A DNA stretch of 64,000 bases from Bufo bufo (Eukaryota > Chordata > Amphibia > Anura > Bufonidae), in the NCBI RefSeq assembly GCF_905171765.1, contig NC_053390.1, forward strand, positions 508,389,444 to 508,453,443, given 5' to 3'. Positions 11,429 through 22,861 of the stretch are shown in pieces. A program made the translations under genes and the position numbers. The notes under the pieces were generated by a model. That model worked only from the letters and a program-made list of their open reading frames with translations, did no database searches and was not told the origin of the DNA. The first letter of the stretch is position 1. The number at the start of each line of letters is the position of its first letter.

Positions 11429-12439
11429 TGATGATAGTGTTACTCACTCCCTAGCATGCCCTCTCCCGTGTGGTTTCATCACAACGTCAGCAGTGACCAG
11501 GACTACAGGAAGAAGTCTCCGGCTCTGTAGCAAATCCCAACTGTGAATTTGCACAGCATTCAGTAGTCAGATGTAGTATATCAATGAGTCTGAGCTCCAG
11601 AGCCATCACAGCGCTGAGCATTGACTTGCTGCGGTAATAGTACAGCACTAGGCAAGTTGGTGTTAAAAGTATTAAAAAGCATAGTCTACAATGTTATTCA
11701 TAATAGAATGAAACTGAAAAAGTATAGCTCAACTGTATGCCCCACATGTGCTGTGAGTCTCACTGAATTTGTAACCCTCACATGCACCTTCCTTTGTATA
11801 CTCACCTTCAGCACACCCATGCAATGTGTCATCTGCTCAACAAAAGCAACATGCATGAAACTATTACTGGCTGTAAGTAATGTTACGACCTGTACTTCTC
11901 CCTGCTAACAGATGAATGTAAAGGGAGCACACAGCATTTTCACTCACTTTACTGCATGAAGTATCCAGTTCCTGTATTCACAGGTGTGGTAGGAAAAACA
12001 CTCAGTGGTTTAGTACAGACCTGCTTGAATAAGTCATCTCCAATTTTCCTGCTATATAAAATTTACTTACTTTTATACACACGGTGTGTATTTGCCGCTG
12101 ACTCAAGGCAGAAATCAGAGGCTGACCCTTGGATTTCTGCTGTGGATTTGAATGCAGTGGATCAGACCCTAACATCTTAATGGCAGTACGAGTTCCCATT
12201 AAGGATCTATGAGACTCCAAATATACATGCCAACATGCACATGGAAAATCCAGTGTGCAAAAATGCCCTTAAAGTGTCACTGTACGCTGGAAAAACTTCA
12301 CATGTTATAGTGACATGGCAAAAATTTTAACTGGTGAGGGTCTGATCGCTAGAACAAGGAAAGAAGTCTTCACAATAGTGCTCTCTCCTCGCTGCTGGAG
12401 ACTGTCTCACTAGGACGCCTAGAAGTCTGTGTAAGGCTA
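11429..12439. other. Intronic sequence, nothing coding
   Basis: No protein-like frame. A block GTGCTCTCTCCTCGCTGC near 12379 has its inverted partner at about 12801-12820 beyond the next MITE, suggesting that MITE landed inside an older inverted-repeat element. Confidence 0.35.
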
Positions 12440-12795
12440 TTTTAACACTGGCGTTTTGGCTGTCCGTTTGCGAGATCTGTTCAGGGCTCTCACAAGCGGT
12501 CCAAAACGGATCACTTTGCATTCTAATGCATTCTGAATGGAAAGGGATCCACTTAGAATGCATCAGTTCAGTCTCCATTCCACTGTTTGCAGCGTTTTTG
12601 TGTCCGTCTGATGAAACTGAGCAAAACGGATCCGTCCTGGCACACAATGTAAGTCAATGGGGACGGATCCATCTTGGCTACGTTAAAGATAATACAAACT
12701 GATCCGTTCTGAACGGATGCAGACGGATGTACTATCTGAACGGATCCGTCCATGACAGATCCACACAAAACGCGAGTGTGAAAGTAGCCCATGTC
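12440..12795. mobile_element. MITE, CTTTCACAC family
   Basis: Left end GGCTATTTTAACACTGGCG and right end CGCGAGTGTGAAAGTAGCC are imperfect inverted copies. The interior is rich in ACGGATCC motifs like its relatives. It ends less than 100 bp from the ZF5 exon (12888), so the insertion lies very close to a REST splice donor. Confidence 0.65.
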
Positions 12796-12887
12796 CGTGT
12801 CCTGCAGCGAGGAGAGAGCTCTGTGCAAGGCAGGTCATTATGATATGTGTTAAAGATACACAAATAATAGGCATATCTGTAACCAAC

Positions 12888-12971
12888 CTGAGTGAGTCCG
12901 CATGTGTCTGGTCAAATGAGTTTTTTGTGAGCTTGAATATGGACACATGACACACTGATAAGGTCGTTCAC
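12888..12971 (-). CDS. REST: REST 84-bp exon encoding zinc finger 5
   Basis: Residues 296-322 plus split glycine codons at both ends. The acceptor is TTTGTTTTTAG and the donor follows CACTCAG (GTTGGTT). It encodes one C2H2 finger: Cys301, Cys304, His317, His321, reading ERPYQCVMCPYSSSQ and onward. Its length of 84 bp equals the ZF5 exon of mammalian REST. Both boundaries are phase 1, so skipping it would delete 28 residues without shifting the frame, as in described isoforms lacking finger 5, a finger linked to nuclear targeting. It is too short to stand out as an isolated frame; splice sites and homology define it. Confidence 0.96.
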
Positions 12972-14207
12972 CTAAAAACAAAGGGGTATGGAATTTAGTT
13001 TTACATACAGTATACATGGATATAAAATAATGAAAAGTCTTTAAAAATTCAATGACATGATGCACATATAGAAAAGTGTACAAGGAGTAACACCCCCCCC
13101 ACCTAAAAAAAAACAACAAAAAAACCTCTGCATGAATATACTGTCCGCAATCCAGTTTTAGTTTTTAAAAGGCAGTAAGAAATTACTGTAGGTCAGTCTG
13201 TTTGCTGTGAGCGAGCAAGGTCTTATTTGTTTTAAAGGGGTTTTCAGATTTTTAAAAAAATAAGCACAAAACAAAAAACCTTAAATGGCAAATTAAAATA
13301 TCCTGCTGCTCCAGCCTGCAATGATAACATCACGTCCATCGTTCACATGACCTCTGCTGCTAATCACTGGCCTCAGCGGTCAGGTAAGATTCATATGCAC
13401 AAGACCACGGAGGTCTGTGATTGGCTGCAGCTGTCATGTGAACAATGACTCACCCGTGACTGCTGCAGGCCCAGGGGGTTTTCATGGTTAACTGTCATAA
13501 CAAAAACAAACCTCACCTGTTTGCAGTGCTACCATTCCCTGCCCGACTGCCAGAAGTGACTTGGTCCCATGACTTCTGCAACCAATTATTGGCCTCAGTG
13601 GTTATGCAATTTAAAGCAGCGGAGAAACGGACAGGGGTGCAGGAACGGCAGGACTGTGGATAGGGGAGTTTTTTTTTTTATTGCCTGCAGGTTACGCCCA
13701 TTAAGGTTGTCAGCTTTATCCCATTGAGACGTGAACTGTTATGCTTATTATTAATCTGCATACTGGAGATCATGGGGCAGGTCTGAAGTCTGCCAGCACT
13801 ACACGTGCCCTTCCTGCCCACTGTCCAATCACATTCATACCCTGAGGAGAAAGCCGCCCCTTTGTCATGGTTGTACGTGCTTTGCTTTATTACAGTACGT
13901 CCATTTACTTTGCAGAGGCTGTGTGAAGGTCAGGCGCATGAATGAAGGAGGTGATGAGGAGATATTTACACTCTAGTCTATGTTCTCAGTATGTGAGATC
14001 ACCTGCGTCTCAGACTCCTCATCATCATCGCCTTCATTCCTGCTGGAGCAGTCAGGACATGGTCTACGAGCTCTGTGTAATGCGCTGGTACTTCCCCATC
14101 TCGGTGGGGGGGAATTTATCATCAGGGGAGTCAGATTTGCTCGAGCCCGAGTTGTACTTTATGTCACATTTATCAAATGTTTCATGTCGTTTTATTCTTA
14201 ACCCTAA

Positions 14208-14491
14208 GGCCACATGCACACGACCGTGGTGTGTTTTGCGGTCCGCAAATCACGGATCCGCAAAACACGGATGGCGTCCGTGTTCTGCAATTTGCGGAAC
14301 GGCACGGACAGCCTTTACATATAACTGCCTATTCTTGTCCACAAAGCGCGGACAAGAATAGGACACGCTATATTTTTTTTTGCGGGGCCACGGAACAGAG
14401 CAACGGATGCGGACAGCACACTGAGTGCTGTCTGCATCTTTTGCGGCCCCATTGAAGTGCGGACCAAAACAACGGCCGTGTGCATGAGGCC
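14208..14491. mobile_element. MITE, GCACACGACCG family
   Basis: Ends GGCCACATGCACACGACCG and CGGCCGTGTGCATGAGGCC are inverted copies. The interior has mirrored GCGGTCCGC / GCGGACC blocks and GTCCGCA motifs. Relatives are at 33300-33624 and, as a partial copy, at 15435. No coding content. Confidence 0.75.
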
Positions 14492-15094
14492 TAACACTTA
14501 TCTAGAAAAGCTACTCCAGTTTTCCTACTCCACCCTCCTTCTGGAGTGAGATTGCGACTTAAAAAAGGTCTCAATGATAAATCTGGAGTGAAAGTCATGA
14601 ACATGGCTAACCAGTGTAACCACGCATACTTTTTCACCAATATTTTAAAACTGGAGTGAGTGGTGTAAAAGTGCAAAGTCGCAAACTTTTTGAAGCCAAA
14701 ATTGTGGAGTGAAGGCATGATAAATCAGGCCAGTGTCTCTGCTGCTAGAGACATACTTCATATAACAACCAGCAGTGCAGAGCAACTGAGCCGGAAGGGA
14801 GACCCCTAGTGGCCACAAGTTTATAGCATTTTTAGACGAGTACAACAGTATTTTTGTTAAATAAAGTGATTTACATTTTTGCTATTTAAGAGATTGGTTA
14901 TCAGATGAACATAAGTTGTATGAAGGAACAGTGACTATTTAAAGGTATATTTCCCATGGTGTGGTAAAGATCCAAAACGCATATTTGTTACTGATTTTAC
15001 CACTCTGCCCTCTCATGCAGTTGGTGCAGCTCTCTGCCATACCATTAAGAGTTTATTCACACACCACATGCCTGAAGCATGCAAGTATACAGCT

Positions 15095-15324
15095 AGGCTA
15101 GGTCTACACGATGACATTTGTCGCACGACAATTTTTATAATGGTAGTCTATGGTGTCGCACTGCAACATGAGACATGCTGCGACACGACAGATGGATTTT
15201 TCTGCGACTGTCGTGTCGCAGTGCCACACCATAGACTACCATTATAAAAAATGTTGCACGACACATGTTGCAGTGTAGTTGTGCCCTATGTGTCGCATGA
15301 CACATGTCGTGTAGACCTAGCCTT
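15095..15324. mobile_element. Palindromic MITE of about 230 bp
   Basis: GGCTAGGTCTACACGATGAC on the left pairs with the mirrored GTCGTGTAGACCTAGCC on the right. Inner blocks pair as well (ATAATGGTAGTCTATGGTGT with its complement near 15230). The whole element can fold into one hairpin around 15185-15210. Confidence 0.8.
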
Positions 15325-15364
15325 ACTTCTTCATGTGAAATATTTAAAGAGCCTCGGTCAGCAT

Positions 15365-15415
15365 GATCAACCCTATTAAACAGGCATTTTGCCTGGTAGG
15401 GTTGATCACGCTGAT
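15365..15415. repeat. Short perfect hairpin
   Basis: TGATCAACCCTA and TAGGGTTGATCA are exact inverted copies flanking a short AAACAGGCATTTTGCCTGG loop region. Origin unknown; possibly a remnant of a small MITE. Confidence 0.6.
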
Positions 15416-15434
15416 TAAATTGATATCTGTCTTA

Positions 15435-15720
15435 GGCCTCTTGCACACGACCGTACGGCTTTTTCAGTATTTTGCGGTCTGCAAAAAACTGATCCGCCAA
15501 AAATACAAATGACGTCTGTGTCCATTCCTTTTGCGTAATGAACAGCTGGCCCCTGATAGAACAGTACTATCCTTGTCTGGTATGCGGACAATAATAGGAC
15601 ATGTTCTATCTTTGAACGGAACGGAAACGGAAGGCATACGGAGTACCTTCCTTTTTTTTTGCAGATCCATTGAAATTAATGGTTCCGTATACGGAACGCA
15701 AAAAACGGAACACAGTCAGT
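15435..15720. mobile_element. Partial MITE, GCACACGACCG family
   Basis: Left end GGCCTCTTGCACACGACCG is clear, with ACGGAACG and GTCCGT-type motifs inside. The matching right end is not found, so the copy looks truncated. Confidence 0.5.
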
Positions 15721-16256
15721 GTTCGGTCAGTGATTTTCATCAGCGATTCTGAGCCAAAACCAGGTTCAGGTCTAAACACAGAACAGGTGCAGATCTTTAC
15801 CTTAAGGGCTATACGATCAACTGCTGCAGCAATACATTAGTTTTTATATTTATGCAAATGACCTCATTTGAGCACCAGAGGGCTGGTATTAGCGCTTGGA
15901 GCACAGCTACACCCCTGTGCTCTGTACACTCCCCCTCCCTTTGATTGATAGGGCTAATAGTATTCTTTGCTCCCTGCACAGCACTCTCTCCTGTCTCCAG
16001 AGGCTCCGCTGCCAATGATTGTAGGCTCGCAACAGAACATTAACAAAATCATGCATTCCATTAGAGCTAAAACACACCGACATGAATGACTCCATATAAC
16101 ATATTAACACTCGACCACCAGCGATTATTTGTGAGCCACAGCGCAGCCACAAGAAGACAGGGCCATTAGCTAGGAGCATAGAAGTAGCAGTGCTCCATGC
16201 CCTACTACCAGCCTGCTGGTGCTCAAACTAGGTCAAATGCATAACGCTCATAGAAA

Positions 16257-16723
16257 TTAAAGGGGTTGTCTCACTTCAGTAAGTGGCATTCATCATGTAG
16301 AGAAAGTTAATACAAGCCACTTACTAATATATTGTTATTGTCCATATTGCTTCCAAGGCTGGCTGGATTCAGTTTTCCATCACATTATACACTACTCGTT
16401 TCAGTGTTTAAGACCACCCTGTAATCAAGCAGTGGTGGACATGCCTGCACACTATTAGATAAAAGCACTGGCCTCTCTGGTGGCCGGGACAGTGGAAGTG
16501 CACAAAGGCTGGTGCATTTTCCTATATTGTGCAAGCACGACCAAAACTGATGTATTACAGGGTGGCCGTAACCATGGAAAACGAGCAGTGTATATTGTGA
16601 TGGAAAAATGAATACAGCCAGCAAAGGAAACAATATGGACAACCACAATACATTAGTCAGTGCCTTGTAGTAACTTTCTTTACATGATAAATGCCATTTG
16701 CTGAAGTGAGACAACCCCTTTAC
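16257..16723. mobile_element. TTAA-type element with long inverted termini
   Basis: Starts TTAAAGGGGTTGTCTCACTT and ends with the complement AAGTGAGACAACCCCTTTA. Pairing continues inward (AGTGGCATTCATCATGTA with TACATGATAAATGCCA). The right target site has decayed to TTTA. Confidence 0.8.
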
Positions 16724-17113
16724 TGGAAGTTATACAGACAGGATAGCACAATGAACTACACTGTTTCCATGTGTCTCAATTTAAGGAAACAAAGTCACTG
16801 TGCTATGCTTTTCACTTCTAGGAGTTATGGAAATGGCATAGTGCAGCAAGCTCGACTGTCTCAATAATCCTAGTAGGCCTCTCCACTCACACAGACATGG
16901 CCAATGGCTCTGAAATTATTTGGGGGCCAATGTTCTAGAGATAGTCGCAGGTCCTAGTGGCTGGATCCACCTCAATCCCACATGGTATAAATGTTAAAGA
17001 TGCTAATACAAGGGATTGTGTCATCAGAAAATGACCTATTGGTTAAATCACATTGTATGTTAAACATTTTTGTTTTTTAGAATTTGTGGCGAATTTAGTT
17101 TTAATATTCCATG

Positions 17114-17116
<3 letters not shown>

Positions 17117-17177
<61 letters not shown>
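17117..17177. repeat. (TA)n microsatellite, about 30 units
   Basis: Pure alternating T and A for about 60 bp. It lies a short distance from a MITE. Length is likely polymorphic and prone to assembly error. Confidence 0.95.
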
Positions 17178-17184
<7 letters not shown>

Positions 17185-17316
17185 CTAAATTTGTGCAGTT
17201 TTTTTTTTTACTGACCACTAGGCCTAATATGTTTCTGTTCAGGTCACTTTTCAGTAGCCACTGCATGATCATTACAGGCAGGATTAAAATGACAGATATC
17301 ACCTTTGTATAGGTAA

Positions 17317-17650
17317 GGCTACTTTCACACTCGCCTTTTCTGCGGATTCGTTCAGAACGGATCCGTTTGTATTATCTGAAAGTCAACGGAGGACGGATCC
17401 GTTTTCTATTGTGCCAGATTGTGTCAGCGAAAACGGATCCGTCCCTATTGACTCAGTTTCGTCAGACAGACACTAAGACGCTGCAAGCAGCTTTTTGGTG
17501 TCCGTCTCCAAAGCGGAATGGAGGCAGAACTGATGCATTCTGAGCAGATCCTTTACCATTCAGAATGCACACTGATCTGTTTTGGACCACTTGTGAGAGC
17601 CCTGAACGGATCTCACAAACGGAAAGCCAAAACGCCAGTGTGAAAGTAGA
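17317..17650. mobile_element. MITE, CTTTCACAC family
   Basis: Ends GGCTACTTTCACACTCGCC and CGCCAGTGTGAAAGTAG are inverted copies. Internal ACGGATCCGT palindromes and GAATGCA blocks are shared with the copy at 12440. Confidence 0.75.
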
Positions 17651-17914
17651 CTAACACAGGATGCACCATTCACAATAGTGATATCACAGCTTTTGTCCAT
17701 TGTGTCTATGACCCTTGTGGCTGCTCTCAAACAGGAAGGCTTGATATATTTTAGGTCTAGCGGATATTTATTTATTTTTTAAATATTGAGAGGGACATGG
17801 AAAAAAAAAAAATATTAAAAAAAATTTAAAATAAAAATCAACAAAAATGCTAAAAAAAAAATATAAATTTAACAGAAAAACTTGATTTAAACAATAGGTC
17901 ATTTTCCGATGACA

Positions 17915-18225
17915 CATAGGAACGCTTAATAGCGATTATCTGGCGGTGTGTATAGGTACCGCCGATTACCAGATGAACGAGTGAAACGCTCTTTCATCGG
18001 ATAATCGGCCATTTGTCGGACATAAAAATCATCGTTCGCCGGCAGCATCTGCTGCCAGCAAACAGCGAGTCTGATGGCATTAACGATCACTCCTTACCAT
18101 ACTGTGGAGAAGATCGCTACATGTAAATGCAGCTGTCTCCTCTGCTAATCAGGTGATTGTTAGGAAGGAATGCTTCCTATCCGAGAATAGTCTGCTGTAT
18201 CGTCCCGTGTAAAGGGACCTTTACT
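17915..18225. mobile_element. MITE, CCTTTTACA family
   Basis: Right end GTGTAAAGGGACCTTTAC matches the family at 2011 and 22251. Inside are mirrored segments such as AGCGATTATCTGGCGG and CCGCCGATTACCAGATGAAC. The left end is not sharp. Confidence 0.5.
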
Positions 18226-18260
18226 TTCTAACTATTTACAAACAGCATGCAGCAGACATC

Positions 18261-18503
18261 TTAAAGGGATTATGTCACCAGAATTAACCCGATTAAACTG
18301 GCTGACGTTAGCGATCTGCTAATCTCAGCAGACCCTAACTAGCCTATTCTTATTCTTATGGATGCCCCTGTTACTGTACAATTTTAACTTTTATTATAAG
18401 CCAATTAGCCTCTAGGAGCAGGTGGTGCGGTGGGGGTTGCACCTGCTCCTAGAGGCTCCGTTTGCCCACTTCTTTCAACGAATCAAATTAATTTGGCATC
18501 AGA

Positions 18504-18537
<34 letters not shown>

Positions 18538-19117
18538 ATCTGTTGCCAAATTAATTTGATTTGTTGGTAGAACGTATATATAATTATTATTGGTAGAACG
18601 TTTTTGTATAAAATATTTATTCTTCTAATGCTCCCTTGATCATTGGGGGTATCAGTGGAAATAAAGCGCTGGCCAATCAGGCAAATACTTACCACATAGG
18701 AGGACCCAGCGACGTCACAGCTCGCTCCTCCCTCTTCTCTGCGATGTCGGCTGTCTGTGACATATTCAGCGCAGGCGCAGCGAGGAAGTCGGCAGCCGAG
18801 CATCCTTCAGTACCTCCGTCGAATACAGAACAGGACGGCGCAGGCGCGCAATTTCTCCGGCAGGAGGAGACCAACGCTTGCCTGGCCCTGATAATCAAGT
18901 TTACATAGGCGTTGAAAGAGGTGGGCAAACGGAGCCTCTAGGACCAGGTGCAATGCCCCCATGCTCCTAGAGGCTAATTAGCATATAATAAAAGTTAAAA
19001 TTGTGAACGGGGGCATCCATAAGCATAAGAATAGGCTAGTTAGGGTCTGCTGACATTAGCACATCGCTTACGTCAGCCAGTTTAATAGGGTTAATTTTGG
19101 TGACAGAAACCCTTTAA
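18261..19117. mobile_element. TTAA-flanked element with ~220-bp inverted arms
   Basis: TTAA at both edges (18261-18264 and 19114-19117). The left arm from AAAGGGATTATGTCACCAG to GCCTCTAGGAGCAGG is mirrored on the right from CCTAGAGGCTAATTAGCAT to GACAGAAACCCTTTAA. The core holds a smaller palindrome with a TA run (18484-18565; AAATTAATTTG both sides), probably a nested insertion, and a GC-rich segment at 18700-18900. No coding gene. Confidence 0.85.
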
Positions 19118-19289
19118 CAATGGTGAGGAATTCAATCACCAAGTCCACTTGACAGCTGCAGAACTTATACAGCTGCTGCTGACAGCTGCTTATACAATGA
19201 ATGAGTTATAACCATATAAAAGCCCTTTAAAACACCATAAGTTCCCAGAACTAAGGCAAGAGAAAGTAAATGGCATGAGCAAACGCTCA

Positions 19290-19960
19290 CACTAAATGGC
19301 CCTTTACAGAGGCCGAGAATCCACCAGATAATCGATAAAGATAATTCATAGAAATGATCATTAGCGATTATCTGGTGGAGTAAAGGTGCCGCCGATTACC
19401 CAATAATCGAGCGAAATGCTCGCTCGTTGGGTAATTGGATCATTTGTGTAGCTATCTAAAGGACCCTTTACATGGGCCAATTTTACAGGTGATGGTCAGG
19501 AAGGAAGAGTTCTTTCCTGGCAAGCGCCTGCTTGTCAGTGAATGAGACCATTGCATGATCTCCTCCACAGTATGGGGAGGAATGATCGCTAATGCCATCG
19601 CTCAACCCCATACAGAATCATTATTTGCTGGCAGCAGAGCGCGATTACATGGCACAATCTGCTGCCAGCATTTAGGTGCCTACACAAATGATCCAATTAC
19701 TCAACAAATGAGCGTTCGTTGGGTAATCTACAGCACCTTTACACCAGAAGATAATTTCTAACGAGTATTCCTATGAACGCTCATTAGCGATTATCTGACG
19801 AATTCTCAGGCTGTTTAAAGGGCCCTTTATTCATTACAGCAGAGGCTGTGTAAAAAACGAGTCAGTATGGGAGGCACTAGCAATGACTCCTCCCCATACT
19901 GTGGAGATCACTGCAGGTAAATGCAGCGCTCTCCTCTAATGACGAGCAGGCGCTTGCTGG
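19290..19960. mobile_element. Nested CCTTTTACA-family MITE copies
   Basis: Several family landmarks occur in both orientations: TGGCCCTTTACAG near 19300, AAAGGACCCTTTACATGGGCC near 19457, TTTAAAGGGCCCTTT near 19815, with ATTAGCGATTATCTG repeated near 19363 and 19784. This looks like one copy inserted into another; exact boundaries not resolved. It ends close to the REST exon donor at 20016. Confidence 0.5.
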
Positions 19961-20015
19961 GAAGGAATGCCATCAATAACACACTAACAGCAATTTCTCA
20001 ATTTTAAAACATTAC

Positions 20016-20898
20016 CTGTATGTGTTCTTATATGCTGAATATAGTTATTTTTGCGATCAGAAAAATAGGAGCACTGTGAGCAGGAATATACATTCCTTGG
20101 GAAATGATTTCGGAGATGTTTCTTCCAGTGGTACTCACTAACTGTCGTATAGGTACATATGGTGCACTTGTAAACCCTCTCGTTGTCAGAAGCTTTGTTG
20201 TGGTGCTTTAAATGGGCCAAATAGTGATCAAATCGATTGGTGTTATAGCCACATCTGTCACATCGGATAGGTCCCATGGAAAAGTCCACTTCCTCAGGCG
20301 AACAAGAGCCTGAATCTTGCACATTTTTGTTAGAGTCATGATCAATGAACCTTTTGGCGCTGTGGTCCCTAATGTGATGGACAAACTCTTCCTCAGATTC
20401 TGCTTTATACTGGCAAGGTCTGCACCTAAAAGGCTTGCTCTTTACACATTTTGCTATGTCTTCAGTTCTGGCAGGAGGGGTCTCCTCGGCTTTCTTTTCT
20501 GGGTCCACCTCCAAGCTAGTTTCTGGGACGGTGGTTTGTTGGTAATTCAGTATCGGCTCTTGGACTTCCGAGGGATCCACTACCATACTCTCAAAGATGC
20601 CTGGCTCACTCACTAGGTTTGACTCTTCTAACTCCATTCTTTCCCCTTCGCTGTCTGAAAAGCTATTTTCATACACAGTTGTCAGTTCAGCCATTTGTCT
20701 GTCCTCGTCTAAGGAATAATCACAGCAGCCACTATTGACCTCTCCAGTCAGAGCAACGTTTGCCAGCATGATGAGCCGAGGAGCTGCCATCTCTGCTTTG
20801 GAAAGGTCATGCAAGCCATACATGTCTCCGATGCCAAAGTTGCCACTGTTGCAAAACAAGTTGCTGCCACTAGGTTGGCTAACCATTTGTGTAGCCAT
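20016..20898 (-). CDS. REST: REST first coding exon (start codon, zinc fingers 1-4)
   Basis: Encodes residues 1-294 and the first base of codon 295. The ATG (20896-20898) sits in ACCATGG, a strong initiation context, eight bases after a pyrimidine-rich acceptor ending CCTTTTTAG. The N-terminus MATQMVSQPSGSN and the block SKAEMAAPRLIMLANVALTG match REST, where this region recruits SIN3. An acidic Ser/Glu-rich stretch follows (about 62-150). C2H2 fingers lie at about 159-180, 213-233, 245-265 and 273-293, with the landmarks RCDRCGYNTNRFDHY and YKCTICTYTTVSEYHWKKH. An in-frame Met further upstream lies on the intron side of the acceptor, so it is not the start. No frame lesion. Confidence 0.97.
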
Positions 20899-20906
20899 GG
20901 TGAATG
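20899..20906 (-). other. REST: REST 5'UTR piece before the start codon
   Basis: The eight bases CATTCACC between the predicted acceptor and the ATG. This means at least one noncoding 5' exon must lie upstream (higher coordinates). Confidence 0.75.
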
Positions 20907-21309
20907 CTAAAAAGGAAAAAAAGAAAAATTTGTGCATGAGAAAAGAAGCGCAACAGAAAAAAAAACGTGTATATCACAAGCTGAAGATAACTTGATAAGC
21001 TATAGAACAATTTAAGGGCCAGTTCACATTGACGCTAGGCTTCTGCTTATCATTTCCACAGTTCTTCTCCATTACAGAAGCAGCACAATGAAAATGAAGT
21101 GCTCTATTCGTCAGAGGATGGACAGCAACGAAGCGCAACAAATTCCAATGACTATAATGGAGCCACCAGGATAGACGTGACCATTACTTGACACTAAGGT
21201 GTCAACATTACTTTTTTAATCATCCCACAGCCATGGTTCCTGACCACAACATTCTCTACAGAAGGATCAACAAATGCAAACGTCCTCTCAATAATATATC
21301 ATAATTTCC

Positions 21310-21560
21310 CTCTGTCCAAATGAATAATACAGAGCCGTCCCAAAGAAGTGAATGGAAACGCCATACTTTTAATTACACTGCTCGCCACTGCAATTGCTGC
21401 AGTGAGCAGGTAAGCAGAGCAGAGAAGGCAGTGCTTATAGAAGCGCTGCGTTCTCTCCAAACAGCTGATCTGGGGGGTGCTGGGAGTCAGACTCCCACCG
21501 ATCTGATATTGATGACCTATGCTGAGGACAGGTCATCAATAGTAAAACATGGACATGCTC
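21310..21560. mobile_element. Fragment of a TTAA-type repeat
   Basis: The segment CACCGATCTGATATTGATGACC with CAGCTGATC and GGGTGCTGGGAGTC is the reverse complement of the interior of the element at 41526-42140. Neither end is preserved. Confidence 0.6.
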
Positions 21561-22250
21561 AATTATAGGAGTCTGTAACGGGGAACTAATGGGAGAGGCT
21601 CAAATGCACAAAAGGGGAGTATGAGAGAGAACAGCAATGCATGATGAGAGCAGTAGTCTGCAACTCATATGAGATACTGCTGAAGACAGTCCCACTCATA
21701 GGCTACAATCACACGAATATGAAAAACGCCCGTGTAATGGTCATCACATGGTCGCTTTCAGAACCAACAGAAGTTTATGGGGCTATCCCCATGGCCTTTT
21801 TTTTTTTAAAGATAATCACCTCATTCAATTGAACGCAAGGGAAAACTTGTTCTGCACTAGAGGGAGCAGGACCTGATGCATTGTAACGTCACATTAGTAG
21901 ATAAAGTTTGTTGTTTTTGAAAATTTTTGGACCCAGTAGAATGGAGGGCACTATTGGGGGCAATATTTATACTGGAGGGCATTTTATAAAATACAGGGGC
22001 CGCTATGGGTGGCATTATAGACACTAGGGACTTATGGAACTGCCATGTTACAGGTTTTGCAGTACACACCTTTCCTTTTTCACACAAGTCAATGATCGGA
22101 CCAAAAATTGGGTGTGAACACTTATTCCATTAACTGGTCTGTACAAAATGCACCAGAGATCAGCTGAAAATTGAGCAAACGCCAGCCATGCCAATAATTT
22201 ATGTAGCACAAAATCTCACTGACTGCAGGAAGAACGTCACCCAACATCTT

Positions 22251-22510
22251 AAGGCCCTTTTACAGGAGCCGGTAGAGCAGGCAATGATCACTGCTGTATG
22301 GGGATGAACAATTGTTAATACGATTGTCCCCATACAGTTTCATTTGTTTTTTGGGAGCACATCCTTGTTTACAAAGGGAAATGCATTGCTGACAAATCAG
22401 CGGGCACATGAGCATTTCCTCATTCACATGGGTGAATTATGGGGAACAAGCTTTCATACAAACATTCGTTTTTGATAATTTGCCCAAATACTGGCATGTG
22501 TAAAAGGGCA
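22251..22510. mobile_element. MITE, CCTTTTACA family
   Basis: Ends AAGGCCCTTTTACAGG and CATGTGTAAAAGGGC are inverted. The interior includes mirrored TGTATGGGGA / TCCCCATACA. Confidence 0.7.
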
Positions 22511-22861
22511 TGTAGTAGAGAAACAAAGTAGAAAATATGTACAAGGTAGATTTGCCATATTTATCAAGGCTCAAAGACATTTTTCTCTAGAAGGGGTGTA
22601 GATACAGTACCTGAACAACTGATACACAATGCTTTCTTAGAAAACTGGACCGCGTGTATGCCAAGTTGACCCTGTGAACAGCTTCAGCCCATTTGAAAGA
22701 AGTCTACTGTACCAGAAACATTAACCCTTTCCCTGCCAAGGATGTATGTCAGATGGCCTTACAGGATGGTCAGTAGCCAAGGACATACCTGGTACATCCT
22801 TGCTACTGACAGCTAGATCTCAGGCTGTGTAACACTTGTTTTAAAGCTGACAATCTCATCT

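Larger units (their letters stand above)
6567..12887 (-). other. REST: REST intron between ZF5 exon and last exon
   Basis: Bounded on the minus strand by a donor (CACTCAG then GTTGGTT at 12887) and an acceptor (TTTATTTAG before 6566). It is filled largely with transposable elements listed separately. In mammals a small neural exon in this intron makes the truncated REST4 form; I could not identify a convincing equivalent by eye. Confidence 0.9.
12972..20015 (-). other. REST: REST intron between first coding exon and ZF5 exon
   Basis: Donor CATACAG then GTAATG at 20015; acceptor TTTTTAG before 12971. The interior is mostly the transposable elements listed separately. The unlisted parts (12972-14207, 14492-15094, 16724-17116, 17651-17914) show no coding frame or RNA gene that I can support. 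Confidence 0.9.

Noticed and set aside
11805..11820. TTCAGCACACCC resembling the left half of RE1
   Set aside because: No GGACAG right half follows at any usual spacing.
6567..12887. Searched for the small neural REST4 exon
   Set aside because: No short segment with convincing flanking splice sites and a UGC-rich tract could be chosen by eye; RNA data would be needed.
12850..13119. 89-codon frame through the ZF5 region as a separate gene
   Set aside because: Only the 84 bp between splice signals match REST; the remainder is intron read-through with a stop soon after.
13942..14361. 139-codon frame and overlapping frames over the MITE at 14208
   Set aside because: Much of it overlaps the transposon terminus and it has no domain-like composition.
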